Origin: Chrysopilus asiliformis
Lineage: Eukaryota; Arthropoda; Insecta; Diptera; Rhagionidae
Reading direction: 5' to 3'
Length of the DNA: 64,000 nucleotides
NCBI GenBank assembly: GCA_964034945.1
Contig: OZ035961.1
Span: 14,957,243 to 15,021,242 of the forward strand
Shown: piece by piece, positions 24,301 through 34,462 of the stretch
Layout: each line of letters begins with the position of its first letter
Position numbering within the stretch: position 1 is the first letter of the stretch
Position numbers and translations under genes: made by a program
Notes under the pieces: generated by a model
The model's input: the letters and a program-made list of their open reading frames with translations, nothing else
The model's database searches: none
Told to the model about the DNA's origin: nothing

Positions 24301-27300
24301 TCATGTGGAGCGGCACCTTTAGTCTTGACACTTTACTCCGCGAATAGTATTCTGTGACATAAAATTCAAGTTGCATAATCGTTTACATTATGATACAAAA
24401 TTCCGACATTCATTTCTGAAAGACGTCGGAACTGGAATTTTTCCATACAGAATTTGCGGAATAAATCTGAACAAAATTCGTTGACAAATTCAAGAAATCG
24501 GAAAGTTCAACTTTTTAATTTTCTTCCGTGTATCTTACTGTCTAAACTACATTTTTATGTACATAATTTCATCCCCCAAAAATTGGCAAAGATTTTTTTC
24601 CTCTACACTGAAAAGATATGCTAATTTAGCACAACCGAACCCATGATTATAGCGGTTCAGTTTCTTTTTGTTAAATGTACCAGAAATATACTGTGGATGT
24701 TTTTGTTACCTTTATGGACGTTGCGATATTATGGAAATTGGAATTACCTAAAGTCGAATAAAAATGTCCAAAATGGTCACAAGAATGTGATAAAGTGGCC
24801 AATTTTATGAAAAAATGTCACAAAGTGACTGATTTTGTGAAATAATAACAACCCAATTGTAGGAAAGGTAAATGTTTTTTTTTCACCTCATTATCATTAA
24901 CACTCAAGGATGTTCTAAATAATACGTGTTCAACCAATTGTGACAATTTATTTGTACTTTTGGTCAGCTACCTGTAAATTACAACATTTTCGGTTAATTT
25001 AAATGTGGTGAAAATGACAAAATAAAAATTATCTTTTGTTGAAATTCTGTAGAAATAAAAAGAACTCTAGGTGTAGTGTAATCATTAACCATTAAGAAAT
25101 GATGTAATGAGCGAAACTAACAGACCGTTTCTTGGCTATCTGCTGTAATTAGAGGTCATTGGCCAGCATACATTTTTTAAGAGAATTATCGATTTATTTT
25201 CCACCACATAAAACATATTTCGTAGCCAAGTATAATCAGATCAATTGGAAGAAGAAAAAAAATGTTCACTAAAGAAAAAACACCTCTTTTATATTAATTT
25301 TTATTTCATTGTAAATTGAAAAGAATTGTGTAGCATACGAATGAGTTCGAAAGGTAGAAAAAACACATTAAAAATTCGTTTGGAATATAAACTCGCCTAT
25401 ATATAAAGCTATCAGTAGAATCATAGTTTTTTTTTATTCAAATTTTTTGAATTTAGAAAATTAGCACATAAAATTTGTTTTCGTTTTTCAAGCTTCACGA
25501 TATTTTGATTTGATATGTCGGCGCTTAATTTTTAATTGCTGTTTGTATCAGAAATCTTAGTTTTATTCGTATTTTTAGGCAATTAATTGGTGAAATTAAT
25601 CAAGGCTGACATAAAGTGAAAGTAGAACACCCAAGTAACACAAAAAATTCTAGTCCAGGCGCGCACTCCGATTATAAGCATTTTGAAATGAACTTTTGAA
25701 ACACGTGAAAACTAGTATGGTAGCACGGGTCGAAGTAGACTTAAGTAAAATAAGGATTTCGTTATGCACTCCCATTCTAGTTTTTACGTGTTACAAAAAC
25801 TCAAATTGCCATTTTATCAATAGTGCGCGCGCACACTTAAAGTGGTCACCGCGGCAACAAAGTCAAGGATCTGCCGCAAGTTTAAAGTGCGACGACCAGT
25901 TTACGACCTCTTGTGTTGAGGGTTGGCCATAAAATTAGTCGTAATAATTTTGAACCTTTCAGACTACCCCCTCTCTCCTCGTTTTCCCAATTTTCTTTGC
26001 ATAAATCTGCCTTCAAACTTTTCCTAAATTTATTTTCAGAGCATTGAAAAAAGGTCCAGTTTTTCGCAATTTTTAAAACAAAATGTAATTAGAAAATGAT
26101 TTTTCATAAATTTTGGGCAGATTAAAAAAAATTAGTGGGCGAAAATTTAAGAAAAGAAAACTAATTTGAATCATACTGGATTTTTACCCCTAACGAAACA
26201 GAGAGCGTTTTGGGGTGAGAGTTTGTAAGTTGGTCTGTCCTTCCTTCATAGCTTTTGATCCACTGAACCGATTTCGGTCCTGTTTTTGGACTTTGGCTGG
26301 GTATTACGAGGAAAGCATTTTAGTCCACAAAAATTCACTGTTTCCCCTCAATTTAAGCCCCCCTCACCTTATATCTTTTGATCCACTGAACTGATTCCAA
26401 TCCCGTTTTCGCCATTCGGTTGGAAATCATCACTGTTTGTGTATAAAAATTAAAAAGTGTATAAAAAGCATAAAAATATAAAAAAAAGTGTAAAAAATTC
26501 ACCCTGTTCCAACTTTAAACCATCTTTCCTAGCATGTTTTGATCCACTGAACCGATTTCCCCAGTTGGTGAAGGAAATTACTTAAAAAAATGTGAATCTA
26601 AAAAATCTTTAAATTCAGTTAGATGTCAATTGTTTTTATCATTTTTATATTTGAAAATATTTGAAAAAAACATTTTGAAAATCGCCGACTAAAAATGCTC
26701 TTATAATACTTAAAAACGCCTGAATAAAAAAAAATGAAATAATTGGAGTAAATTAAAACTTGCTGTGCGTCGGGAAAGCCTATTTGTCAATGGATTTGTG
26801 TGGCAAAGCTATTCCGACGCATAGAAATTTTAAATTTACTCCAATGATTATACTATTTTATCCTTTTTAAAGATTTTTTTTTATTTATTCCTGGATTTTT
26901 CAATTTTTTAATGCCTTTTTTAGTCGGGGGGTTTTTCAAAATTTTTAATTTTGTTTTTTGCAATTTTCACAATTGATTCACAAAAACTCCCAAAGAATAA
27001 ATACAATCAGCAATAAATATGTATTTCCTTCAATTTCATTTCAGGAAAAGTGGAATATTTCACATTTGAGAACACAAACACACAAGTCACATCACTGGCC
27101 TTGTCATTTTACTCAGGATTATTCGCCTACAATGGATGGTTAGTATTGCTTCCCATGGGAAATCGAAAATTGTTTCTTTTGCTTAATTAATCCCGAAGGA
27201 TGAAATTCATAGCGATTTAGTTCGAATCACATTAAGCTTATTACTTCTTAAAGAAATTAAAGCTTTTCATGTTGTACAATTCTAGGAATTACTTGAATTT

Positions 27301-29766
27301 CATAATCGAGGAACTAAAGGATCCAGTGAAAAATTTACCTCGGGCAATTGCGATCTCCTGCACTTTGGTAACAGTTGTCTATGTGATGGCGAATGTGGCC
27401 TTTTACACCACCCTTTCACCGGATGAAGTCCTTGGATCAGAGGCGGTCGCAGTGACCTTTGCCGACAGGACATTCGGGATGTTTGCGTGGACAATTCCAG
27501 GTAACCAACGACAAAAAAAAACATTAACTTTCCAGACATCCAGAAAAAACACAACAAAAACAAAACTTTTAAAACCATTTTTTTTGCAGTTTTTGTGGCG
27601 TTGTCAACATTTGGTGCGGTTAATGGAATCCTTCTGACCTCTTCGCGACTCTTCTATGCCGGAGCCTGTGAAGGACAAATGCCTGAAATATTAACAATGA
27701 TTCAAATTCAACGATTCACCCCGACGCCAGCTGTTCTCATAATGGCCCTACTGTCTATGCTGTACCTCACGGTTTCGGATATTTTCGCTTTGATTAATTA
27801 TGTAGGATTTGCAACATGGGTGAGTGATATGATGACATGACAATTTCCATATGAATAACAATTTTTTTGAATAATTTTTCATGTTCTAATGTTGGACATT
27901 TTCTTCCTGTTTGTAGCTAAGCATTGGCGTCGCTGTTTTATGCTTGCCATGGCTAAGATGGGCTCAACCGAATCTCCCCCGACCAATTCGAGTACCTCTC
28001 ATTTTTCCAGTTATTTATTTACTGGCATCTGTTTTCGTTACCGTCGTTCCGATGTACGCGAGTCCTGTGGAAACCGGTTATGGTGTTTTAATGATTTTGT
28101 CCAGTATCCCCGTGTACTTCCTTTTCGTCGCATGGAAAAACAAACCAAGATGGTTTAATAAATCAATGGGTAAGTTATATATGAAATTGTAATATTTTCT
28201 TTAAATTGTATGGGCAGACGAAAAGGAGGAAAATTAAAAGAGATTTTACACCATCAACAAAGTTTTGTCACCAATAAATTTTGTTGGAATTTGAAAATTT
28301 TTGGCTGGCGCATTTCTTTAAAAGAGTTTTAAGTTGCATCGTCATATTTTTCAAAAACGTTGCCAATAGTACACATTTTTAAAAAAGTTTTACAATAACC
28401 TTATAACTCTAATTTTTGAAAAAGTGAGTCGCCAGGAAAAAAGGTTGGTGGGAACGACAGGCCCAAAATATGCGATAAGTCTTTAATACCTTTTAAAAAC
28501 GTAACAAATCGACTGATCAGAAAGTAGAAATAAACAAAAAAAAAGTAAAATAATTTCAGCGACTATAGCTTGGATTTTTTGATACATTTTTGTACATTAT
28601 TTTAATTCTCACATTACGATATTTTCGTTTATTTTGAACTTGTAAATATAAACCAATACACAATCACAGTCTGAGTTTACAAAACGCAATTAAAATTTTT
28701 TATTTGTTTCTACTGAAAGCTTTAATTTGTCCAGTTTTCTATTATCGACTCATTACGTTTTATTTCACATGATTTTTTGTTAAATTTAATTACCCCCCAA
28801 TTATAATTTCAATATGATTTGCAAATTTTTAAAATAATTCATTTCGATATTTAATATATTTTAGGAGGATTCACACAAAATCTTCAAAAAATGATGATGG
28901 TAGTTCGACCAAAAAGCACTGCAAAGGTTTTTATTTATTATTTCATTTTATTTATGTTTTAATTTTACTAATCCTATTCTAAAAGCATGAATTTTTTGTT
29001 AAATTTTCGTTTTTCTTCTAATTATTCAATTATATTTTGTTTTTTACAAAACTAACATCGAAAAGCACATTTTATAGAAATTTTTGCACACGACTAGTAA
29101 ACTTAAGGAGTATTCCATTACCATGACTTCTGTAACTGCAAAAAAATGCAGAAAACTAGAGCAAGATAGACTTATATAGATCTAAAGAGGAATAACTGAA
29201 TACAAGTTAAACGCCATCCCTTCCAGTTTTACAATTTTATAGCAATCATATCAAACCTTATGCTATGAATATAATGTTCAAATTGGCATTGTAACAAAGC
29301 TTTTGACTATGCATGCGAAGGAGAAAAATGACATCACGCTATAATAGCAGTTTGAATGTGTCCGTGCTTACTATTCGCTTACAGGGATAATGTGTGACAG
29401 GGATAATGTGTAGTAGAAATCGCCATAAAATCGCCATAAAAAAACAGGAGAAATTGTTCTCGCAGTTGCCGACAAATTTTTGCAGTTGATTCTTATCTCC
29501 CTTTCTCGTCAACGTATCTTCACATAAATGTGTCTCTATTTTTTTGCAGTTGCCGAAGTCATGGTAATGGAGATCTTCCTTAAAGTACAGCATGGATAGA
29601 AAAAAAATTTAAAAAAAATATTTAAACAAAAATTCGGATAAATGTTCACATAAATGTTTTATTAATGTGTTTTAAATAATTATTATTTTATATTTTAGTG
29701 AGCATGACGCGGTTTTTCCAAAAAATGCTCATGGTCTTGGGTAAAACAAAACCAGCTCAGGTCTAA
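12354..29766 (+). CDS. SLC7 light-chain (LAT1/LAT2-type) amino-acid transporter
   Basis: Coding exons are 12354-12626, 19453-19699, 22284-22409, 27045-27138, 27286-27500, 27590-27819, 27917-28169 and a last exon at 29699-29766. All introns are GT-AG and phases agree, giving 502 codons (501 residues), the usual size of the family. TM1 carries the unwound-helix motif GSIIGSGIF. Cys158, in the loop KPFFPEC, matches the cysteine that in mammalian LATs bonds to the SLC3 heavy chain. [17 protein letters not shown] (split by intron 4) is the LAT signature of TM6. The C-terminus [10 protein letters not shown] resembles the conserved LAT tail. The protein should exchange large neutral amino acids across the plasma membrane as a heterodimer. 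Drosophila relatives are mnd, JhI-21 and sobremesa; which is the ortholog cannot be decided here. The start is the first ATG after the acceptor at 12339. Confidence 0.92.
14227..14380 (+). pseudogene. N-terminal fragment of a PIF/Harbinger transposase
   Basis: The frame contains [20 protein letters not shown] basic stretch followed by W-V-x-P is typical of the N-terminus of HARBI1-type transposases. It then runs into the antisense of the MADF frame at a deletion junction near 14365-14397, where aaatatgatat is repeated on both sides. None of the DDE nuclease domain remains, so this is a remnant. Confidence 0.6.
14380..14610 (-). pseudogene. MADF/Myb-like DNA-binding protein fragment of a PIF/Harbinger element
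   Basis: The frame carries a MADF-like pattern: an acidic first helix ([16 protein letters not shown]), then [12 protein letters not shown], then [14 protein letters not shown]. Such proteins are the second product of PIF/Harbinger elements and recruit the transposase. The reading frame breaks off at the deletion junction. It could be a SANT-type relative; the family is clear enough only at the superfamily level. Confidence 0.65.
15409..15688. mobile_element. MITE with perfect 9-bp target duplication
   Basis: A 280-bp element has ends CACGGCATACAGACAACCAA and the exact inverse. It is bracketed by GCTTGGGAT at 15400-15408 and 15689-15697. A 9-bp duplication fits Mutator-like or Merlin-like elements. 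It is non-coding. Confidence 0.85.
16473..16915. repeat. repeat with TAGGGTGACCATA end
   Basis: This shares the end motif with 36885-36913 (inverse) and 47934-47946. It also shares a ccgcaggcgaatt motif with 48110-48130. Tandem copies of 'cgggacgcca.tacaacatatctaaatcc' lie at about 16827-16882. The far end is not resolved. Confidence 0.5.
17983..18188. mobile_element. long inverted-repeat (fold-back) MITE
   Basis: The left arm (tttgtttgagacaaatataa, continuing ttcttgctaccaacaaaatt) pairs imperfectly with the right arm over about 60 bases on each side. There is no coding content. Confidence 0.6.
18930..19170. repeat. dispersed repeat (three copies in the window)
   Basis: The sequence ctgaaagacg..gaaactggaatttttt..catacaaaat..cggaataaat is repeated at 24322-24500 in the same orientation and at 51620-51760 in the opposite orientation. 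The open frames here are not genes. Confidence 0.6.
19849..20102. mobile_element. piggyBac-like MITE
   Basis: The ends are TTAACACGTTGGCTACCA and TGGTAGCCAACGTGTTAA, perfect inverts of 18 bases that include the TTAA target. It has no transposase. Confidence 0.75.
21110..21735 (-). repeat. (GTCY)n-bearing interspersed repeat, copy 3
   Basis: It starts with the same block as 4351-4480. A GTCY tract fills about 21246-21325, and a C-rich tract (tcctcctcc) lies at 21546-21600. The 'ttttctcgaaaacgg' motif recurs on both sides. Frames across it are spurious. Confidence 0.75.
22410..27044 (+). other. transporter intron
   Basis: Contents: the fold-back MITE at 23916-24319, a dispersed repeat copy at 24322-24500 and a hairpin at about 26745-26850 whose arms contain ttggagtaaatt and the inverse. 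The frames at 23346-23881 overlap repeat-like, relatively GC-rich sequence and have no family motif. Nothing else is supported. Confidence 0.55.
23916..24319. mobile_element. 404-bp fold-back MITE with TA target
   Basis: The ends are AAGGTGCCGGTCCACATGAG and CTCATGTGGAGCGGCACCTT, inverted with one mismatch and a TA on each outer side. The interior is packed with variants of gagctagtttctgcgag and gagagttactcgc, in both orientations. It is non-coding. Confidence 0.8.
28170..29698 (+). other. last transporter intron, holding candidate exon 8A
   Basis: Apart from exon 8A, a good acceptor at 29549 (tttttttgcag) could join in phase to a 50-base frame ending at TAG 29597-29599. That peptide does not resemble the LAT tail and may be chance. 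Confidence 0.4.
28865..28962 (+). CDS. alternative last coding exon (8A) of the SLC7 gene
   Basis: Exon 7 ends in phase 1 and can join here after tattttag. The frame encodes [17 protein letters not shown], then STAKV and ten largely hydrophobic residues to a TAA at 28960-28962. The first 22 residues align with the last exon at 29699 ([10 protein letters not shown] against [13 protein letters not shown] against AQV-stop). The two acceptors also look alike. Using it gives a 511-residue protein. The stop found in 8B is missing, so the tail runs on for ten residues. No AATAAA was seen between it and 29699. It is either a duplicated alternative exon or a decaying copy. Confidence 0.6.
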
Positions 29767-29836
29767 AACGACTTTCAAAACAGGGCAACTGACATTTTTG
29801 GCAGGATATCTCCAACAACAACTTTTGTAAAAACAA

Positions 29837-29842
29837 ATAAAG
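29837..29842 (+). terminator. poly(A) signal of the SLC7 gene
   Basis: AATAAA lies about 70 bases after the stop codon of the 29699 exon. It is the first such hexamer downstream and in the right orientation. Confidence 0.55.
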
Positions 29843-32800
29843 GAAATTATTTAGCAAATGCAACATGAAAAGCGAATACTGACAACAAATTAAAATGAAG
29901 CGAGAAAAAAAATCTACAAGTTTAATGATGGCTGTTAATGCAGATAATAATTTTAAGCGCATAACTATGTATATTTTATGATTATTGTATTTATTTATAT
30001 CACAGCATTTTTTTTTTGCCTTTAATTTCCCTATTATTAAAATATAAATTTTTACTATTATCTTTTAAAATGATATATTTGTGTTCTCTGGCAAATATTT
30101 AACGTTTATTTTTAAGTCTTAATTTTATTTAAAGAAAAATGAAGTGACGTTTTTTTAAAATCTGTGCTGTAAGACATTCTGGTTGTACATTTAAGAGAGT
30201 TTTATTTCCATTTTTATGAAACAATTGTAGTTTTAATTTTTTAAAGACGTATATATTTACATATGATGTTTCGTCATACTCTTTTTGTTATTTGTATTAA
30301 ACAGAAATAGTATTAAGATTATGCCAAATTTATATAAAGAGATCTATCAATACTCAAATTTTTATAAAATTTTTCTTTTTGAGTTTTATTTTTCCTATTT
30401 TTTATTTATTCAAAAAAAGGACAATATACAGTATTAAAACACTTTTTACATTTCATTAATAAGGCTCTGATTCTGATAGACTTGAAAATAATCCGATTCT
30501 GATGGGAGTTTGCTTTTCCTCACTTTATTCATCGAAATTGGGAAAAAAATATTACAAGTACACAACAATTTAACGTAGAAAAATTATATTAGAAAGGGCG
30601 GATACCAATTGTGGCACAATACGTTGTGGTCGCAAATTACGATCTCATGTCGTTTAAAGTGACACGTCTATCAGAATCGGGGTGTAATTAAAAAAAATAC
30701 TCCAATTAACCACCTGCTATTTTACAAATCTACTGATAATAGAAAAAGAAACTTGTTTAGTAACACTTTTACAACCTCACATCTTTTTTTATTGAAATTA
30801 TTGAGAAGGTTTTATGACTTTGTAACAACCGATTTATTCTTCGAGAATTTCATTTTAAAATGTTGCAAGTGAAAACGCCCGGTTTTGAAGATCACAATTG
30901 ATAACAAAATATTTTTTTTCATGGAAATTTAATCCAATTTTCTACATTTAAGATAATCCGTGTCTCAGTGAAAGTCACATTGCGTGCATTATAAAAACTC
31001 AAACTTAATCCTTTAAGATTACCTAAGAAATGTTCAGAATACAGGCATTCCTCGATTTACGACGTTTTTAGTTCGGTCTATATCGACGTATTTGAACTAA
31101 ACTTAAAAGCGCAAAAGTTTCAAACTTGAAAAAAAAATTGATTTTTTAGAAACAGAAAGCGTTTTCTACGAAAATTGCTAATCTTTGGCACGTATCACGA
31201 ACTAAATAGCAGACATTTCTAGTGGCAAATACGTTCCACACACCAAAAATGTTAGTAAGGGTTGTATATAAATCGTAAATCATAACCGGAAGCAAAACCT
31301 TGAGAGTCGTATATCAAAATTTCTTATATCAAGAAGTCATAAATCGGGGGCCGCCGGTGTGCTCGTTATCAAGCATTCGGCAGGTAAGTAATATAAAAAA
31401 CGACGACATTTTCTAAAAGAAGTGCAAATATTAGACAGATGGGAATAAAAAGGGTGCCTCTAGAAATTTCTGAACACTGAACTTCTCTAGCCAACGACAT
31501 TACAAATTTGGTATATTGTTCATAAATTTAGAAGGAAATATAAAATTAATCAAAATTCGGATAAAGTTTCTTGTTAAATTTTGAATTTGGGAGTAAAACG
31601 TTTTTTTTCTATCTGGATCTCGATGGAATTGTTTTATTCTGTCCACTAGTAAAACTTTCTAATTACTTTGCGACTGTTATCCTTACAAAAAGAAGTAAAC
31701 CCAACTTTTTTTTTAATGGAAATTCGGGACTATAGCGATTTTTAAATACAGCCAAGGATATTTAGGTGTCATTCCATTAATGAAAGGTTTTTTTTTGTAC
31801 AAAATAAAACATATAGAGTAAAAGCTCGGCCGCCTGACTTGAGAAAATCGATGCTGTTCACATTATACAAGATCTCTAACGAATCTAGGTTCATTCACAC
31901 TACTGAGTATTCACACCATCGGACGAGCACTGTAAAAAAAATTAATAAATGTTAGGCAAAGAAGAACCTTTTGTAGAACGAAAAACGTCTAAATATGTTT
32001 GATTGTCTTTAAAAATTGCGCAGTGTGACATAAAAAATAAAGGCGACACACGGTCTAAAATTGCTTGACTTTCTTTCACGATTTTGCAAAAAAAAAAATA
32101 AAATAAAATTTTCTATATTCAAAATCCAGGACACCAATCATGTATTCCGACGCGTCTCTGTCTTTCGACTTCGATGCAGCCTTTAACTTTTGACTTCGCC
32201 ATATCTGCAGCTTCAAATTTCGCGGAATCGTCACTATGAATCAAAACGTGATTCTGACTGTCATTCTAGAAAATTTGAAGCTGCAGATATGGCGAAGTCA
32301 AAAGTTAAAGGCTGCGTCGAAGTCGAAAGACAGAGACGCGTCGGAATACATGATTGGTGCCCTGATTCTTTTGTTATCATCACTATCGTTCTGGCTATAA
32401 AATACGTCACAAATTTGGGAAGCGTGCGGGTCTGCGGTAGTGTGACGACAATACGATACTCTATACAAAAAAAAATCGCTCAAAATTGTGACAAGAAGGG
32501 GCCGAAAATACGATAATCAGCGTGACGTATTTGATGAACAGCACCTCTTCACAAAACATTACATATTTTTATGTTTTGAGTTTAATTATACATCTATACA
32601 TTACACTTCTTTATATACGAATACTGTAAATTCACGATTTCTGGATGATTACGAGTATTTTTACATATCATAAGCTCACTGTTGAATTCTCATATAAAAC
32701 TAATACAGCTTTTTATATTCTTAATGTATTCACTGTATAGAAAGTATTGTAAATTAATTACAAGGTTCTTACTTTATCTCAAGATGAATAATAGAATTTT

Positions 32801-34462
32801 TACTCTGTGTAAATCAAGTAATATGTGTATGTACAAGAAAATTTTTGAAATTTTCATTTCACAGCTAAAAACTGTGAAAATGCAAGCGAAATTTGTTAAT
32901 AACTGGAACAACATATCACAAACAATGCGAAATTTGTAGCGATATAAACAAATTGTAACTTCCCCTAATTTTGTTGGTGTTTATTAAGTTAATATTTTTT
33001 TAAATTAGAAATTGCTCGATTTGTATTTTTTCGTTATGGTGCTAAATTTATTTTAAAGTCAATTGATAGTGCAATTTACATTATGATTTCCTTGAAAAGT
33101 TGAGATCTGCCCTAATTGAAATACTCCAGAGGGGCAGTAAAACTTTACATAAAAAAAAAACACTTTTGACATAAAAAAGCGTAAGTACTGCATATTGCTG
33201 CAAAAATTAATTACATTTTGGTCACAGACGTTGTGTATGCATTGGAATTTAGTCAAAATGAAAACGAATATTGAAAAATGTACATTTTAAAACATACGAG
33301 TTGGGAATCTGTAATTGTCAAAATGTATTGCAAAATAAAAACTCTGTAAATCAGAATTTAACAAGTGTAATATTATATTGTTGACAATAATATATACATT
33401 CTATATATGTAAAAAAAAACTGATTATACAAATTATTATTAATATATATATTATACTATATGTAGATTATACAATGACAAAGAGAAATTCATAATTAATA
33501 ATGCCTATACATGTTCTTATAATCAACGCAATGTATTATTATCATGTTTTTACCATTCTTGTTTTTTATTAAAAACAAAAAAAAATACTTGGCAACCCTG
33601 TTGTATTCAGCCAAAGGTAACAGGGTTTAGAATTTTTGTTTAGGAATAGAGAGATTTTATAGGTTGCTACATTATAATCGAATTATATTTCTTCGTAATA
33701 ATTTAAAAAAAAGAATTATGATTTATAAAGACATTTTTTTAATATTCTGATTTTTTGAAAAAAAAAGAAGGAATAAATAAATGTTAACAGATTAAATCCT
33801 TAAAAATTCTTCCAATAGGTTCTGCTAAGATAAACCTACTGTATAAATCACAAAAGTTGTATTAAGTTTGAATTTGCTTCGAATAAATGTTGGTTTCTAC
33901 CAATTAATTGGAAATAGTGTGTTTAAATTTTTCGAAAAAAAACTATAAAATATAATACATAAAAGCATGACACTAAAGGAATGCGATTTGGAATAATCAG
34001 AAAATAGAAGGAGGATTCATGGACTCGCAGAAATTCCGCGTAAACTGTGTAGATTTACCACCTCAAAAATGAACTGTCAAAATTTTCTTGGAAAATATTT
34101 TACGCGACCCCCGTAAGTCTTCGCGATGATTTTTATGTCGTTAAATTACGCAAATTTTGAAATTCATTTGCAACAAAAAGAATTTCTTCATATTGTAAAA
34201 ATACGCAATGCGTAATTTTATCTGGTATCATGAATACCCTTAATGTACCACGCACTAGATGGTTTCCAGAATATTTTTAGCTTGTTTTCTTCGATATAGT
34301 ATCCTGATGCTTGTGTTTATGAGGAAATTGAAGTTTGATGTGTGGGAGAGTAATGTGAAAAGAAATCTTTGCTGGAAAAACGTGGTTCTGTCCCTTCGTT
34401 CGGGGCCTCATCTCGGAGGAAACATGAGCATTAAATCATCTTTCCAAAAACCATGAGGTTCT
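29843..34462. other. intergenic region between the transporter and protease P1
   Basis: This is AT-rich. It contains the MITE at 32129-32362, followed directly by a palindromic repeat with ends ataaaatacgtcac and gacgtattt (about 32397-32530). The frames at 32488-32939 are low-complexity and unsupported. Both neighbouring genes end toward this region. Confidence 0.5.
32129..32362. mobile_element. hairpin MITE, uninterrupted sister of 3153-3760
   Basis: The 234-bp near-palindrome has ends GGACACCAATCATGTATTCC and GGAATACATGATTGGTGCCC. Arms of about 105 bases are joined around a central stretch. It provides the empty site for the insertion seen in the other copy. Confidence 0.8.

Noticed and set aside
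29550..29599. Third possible last exon of the SLC7 gene after a good acceptor
   Set aside because: The phase fits, but the 15-residue peptide has no similarity to the LAT tail and a near-identical gcagttg motif nearby lacks any coding sense. Kept only as a note.
32298..32516. Frames on both strands with similar peptides to those near 3200
   Set aside because: Both come from arms of the same palindromic MITE.
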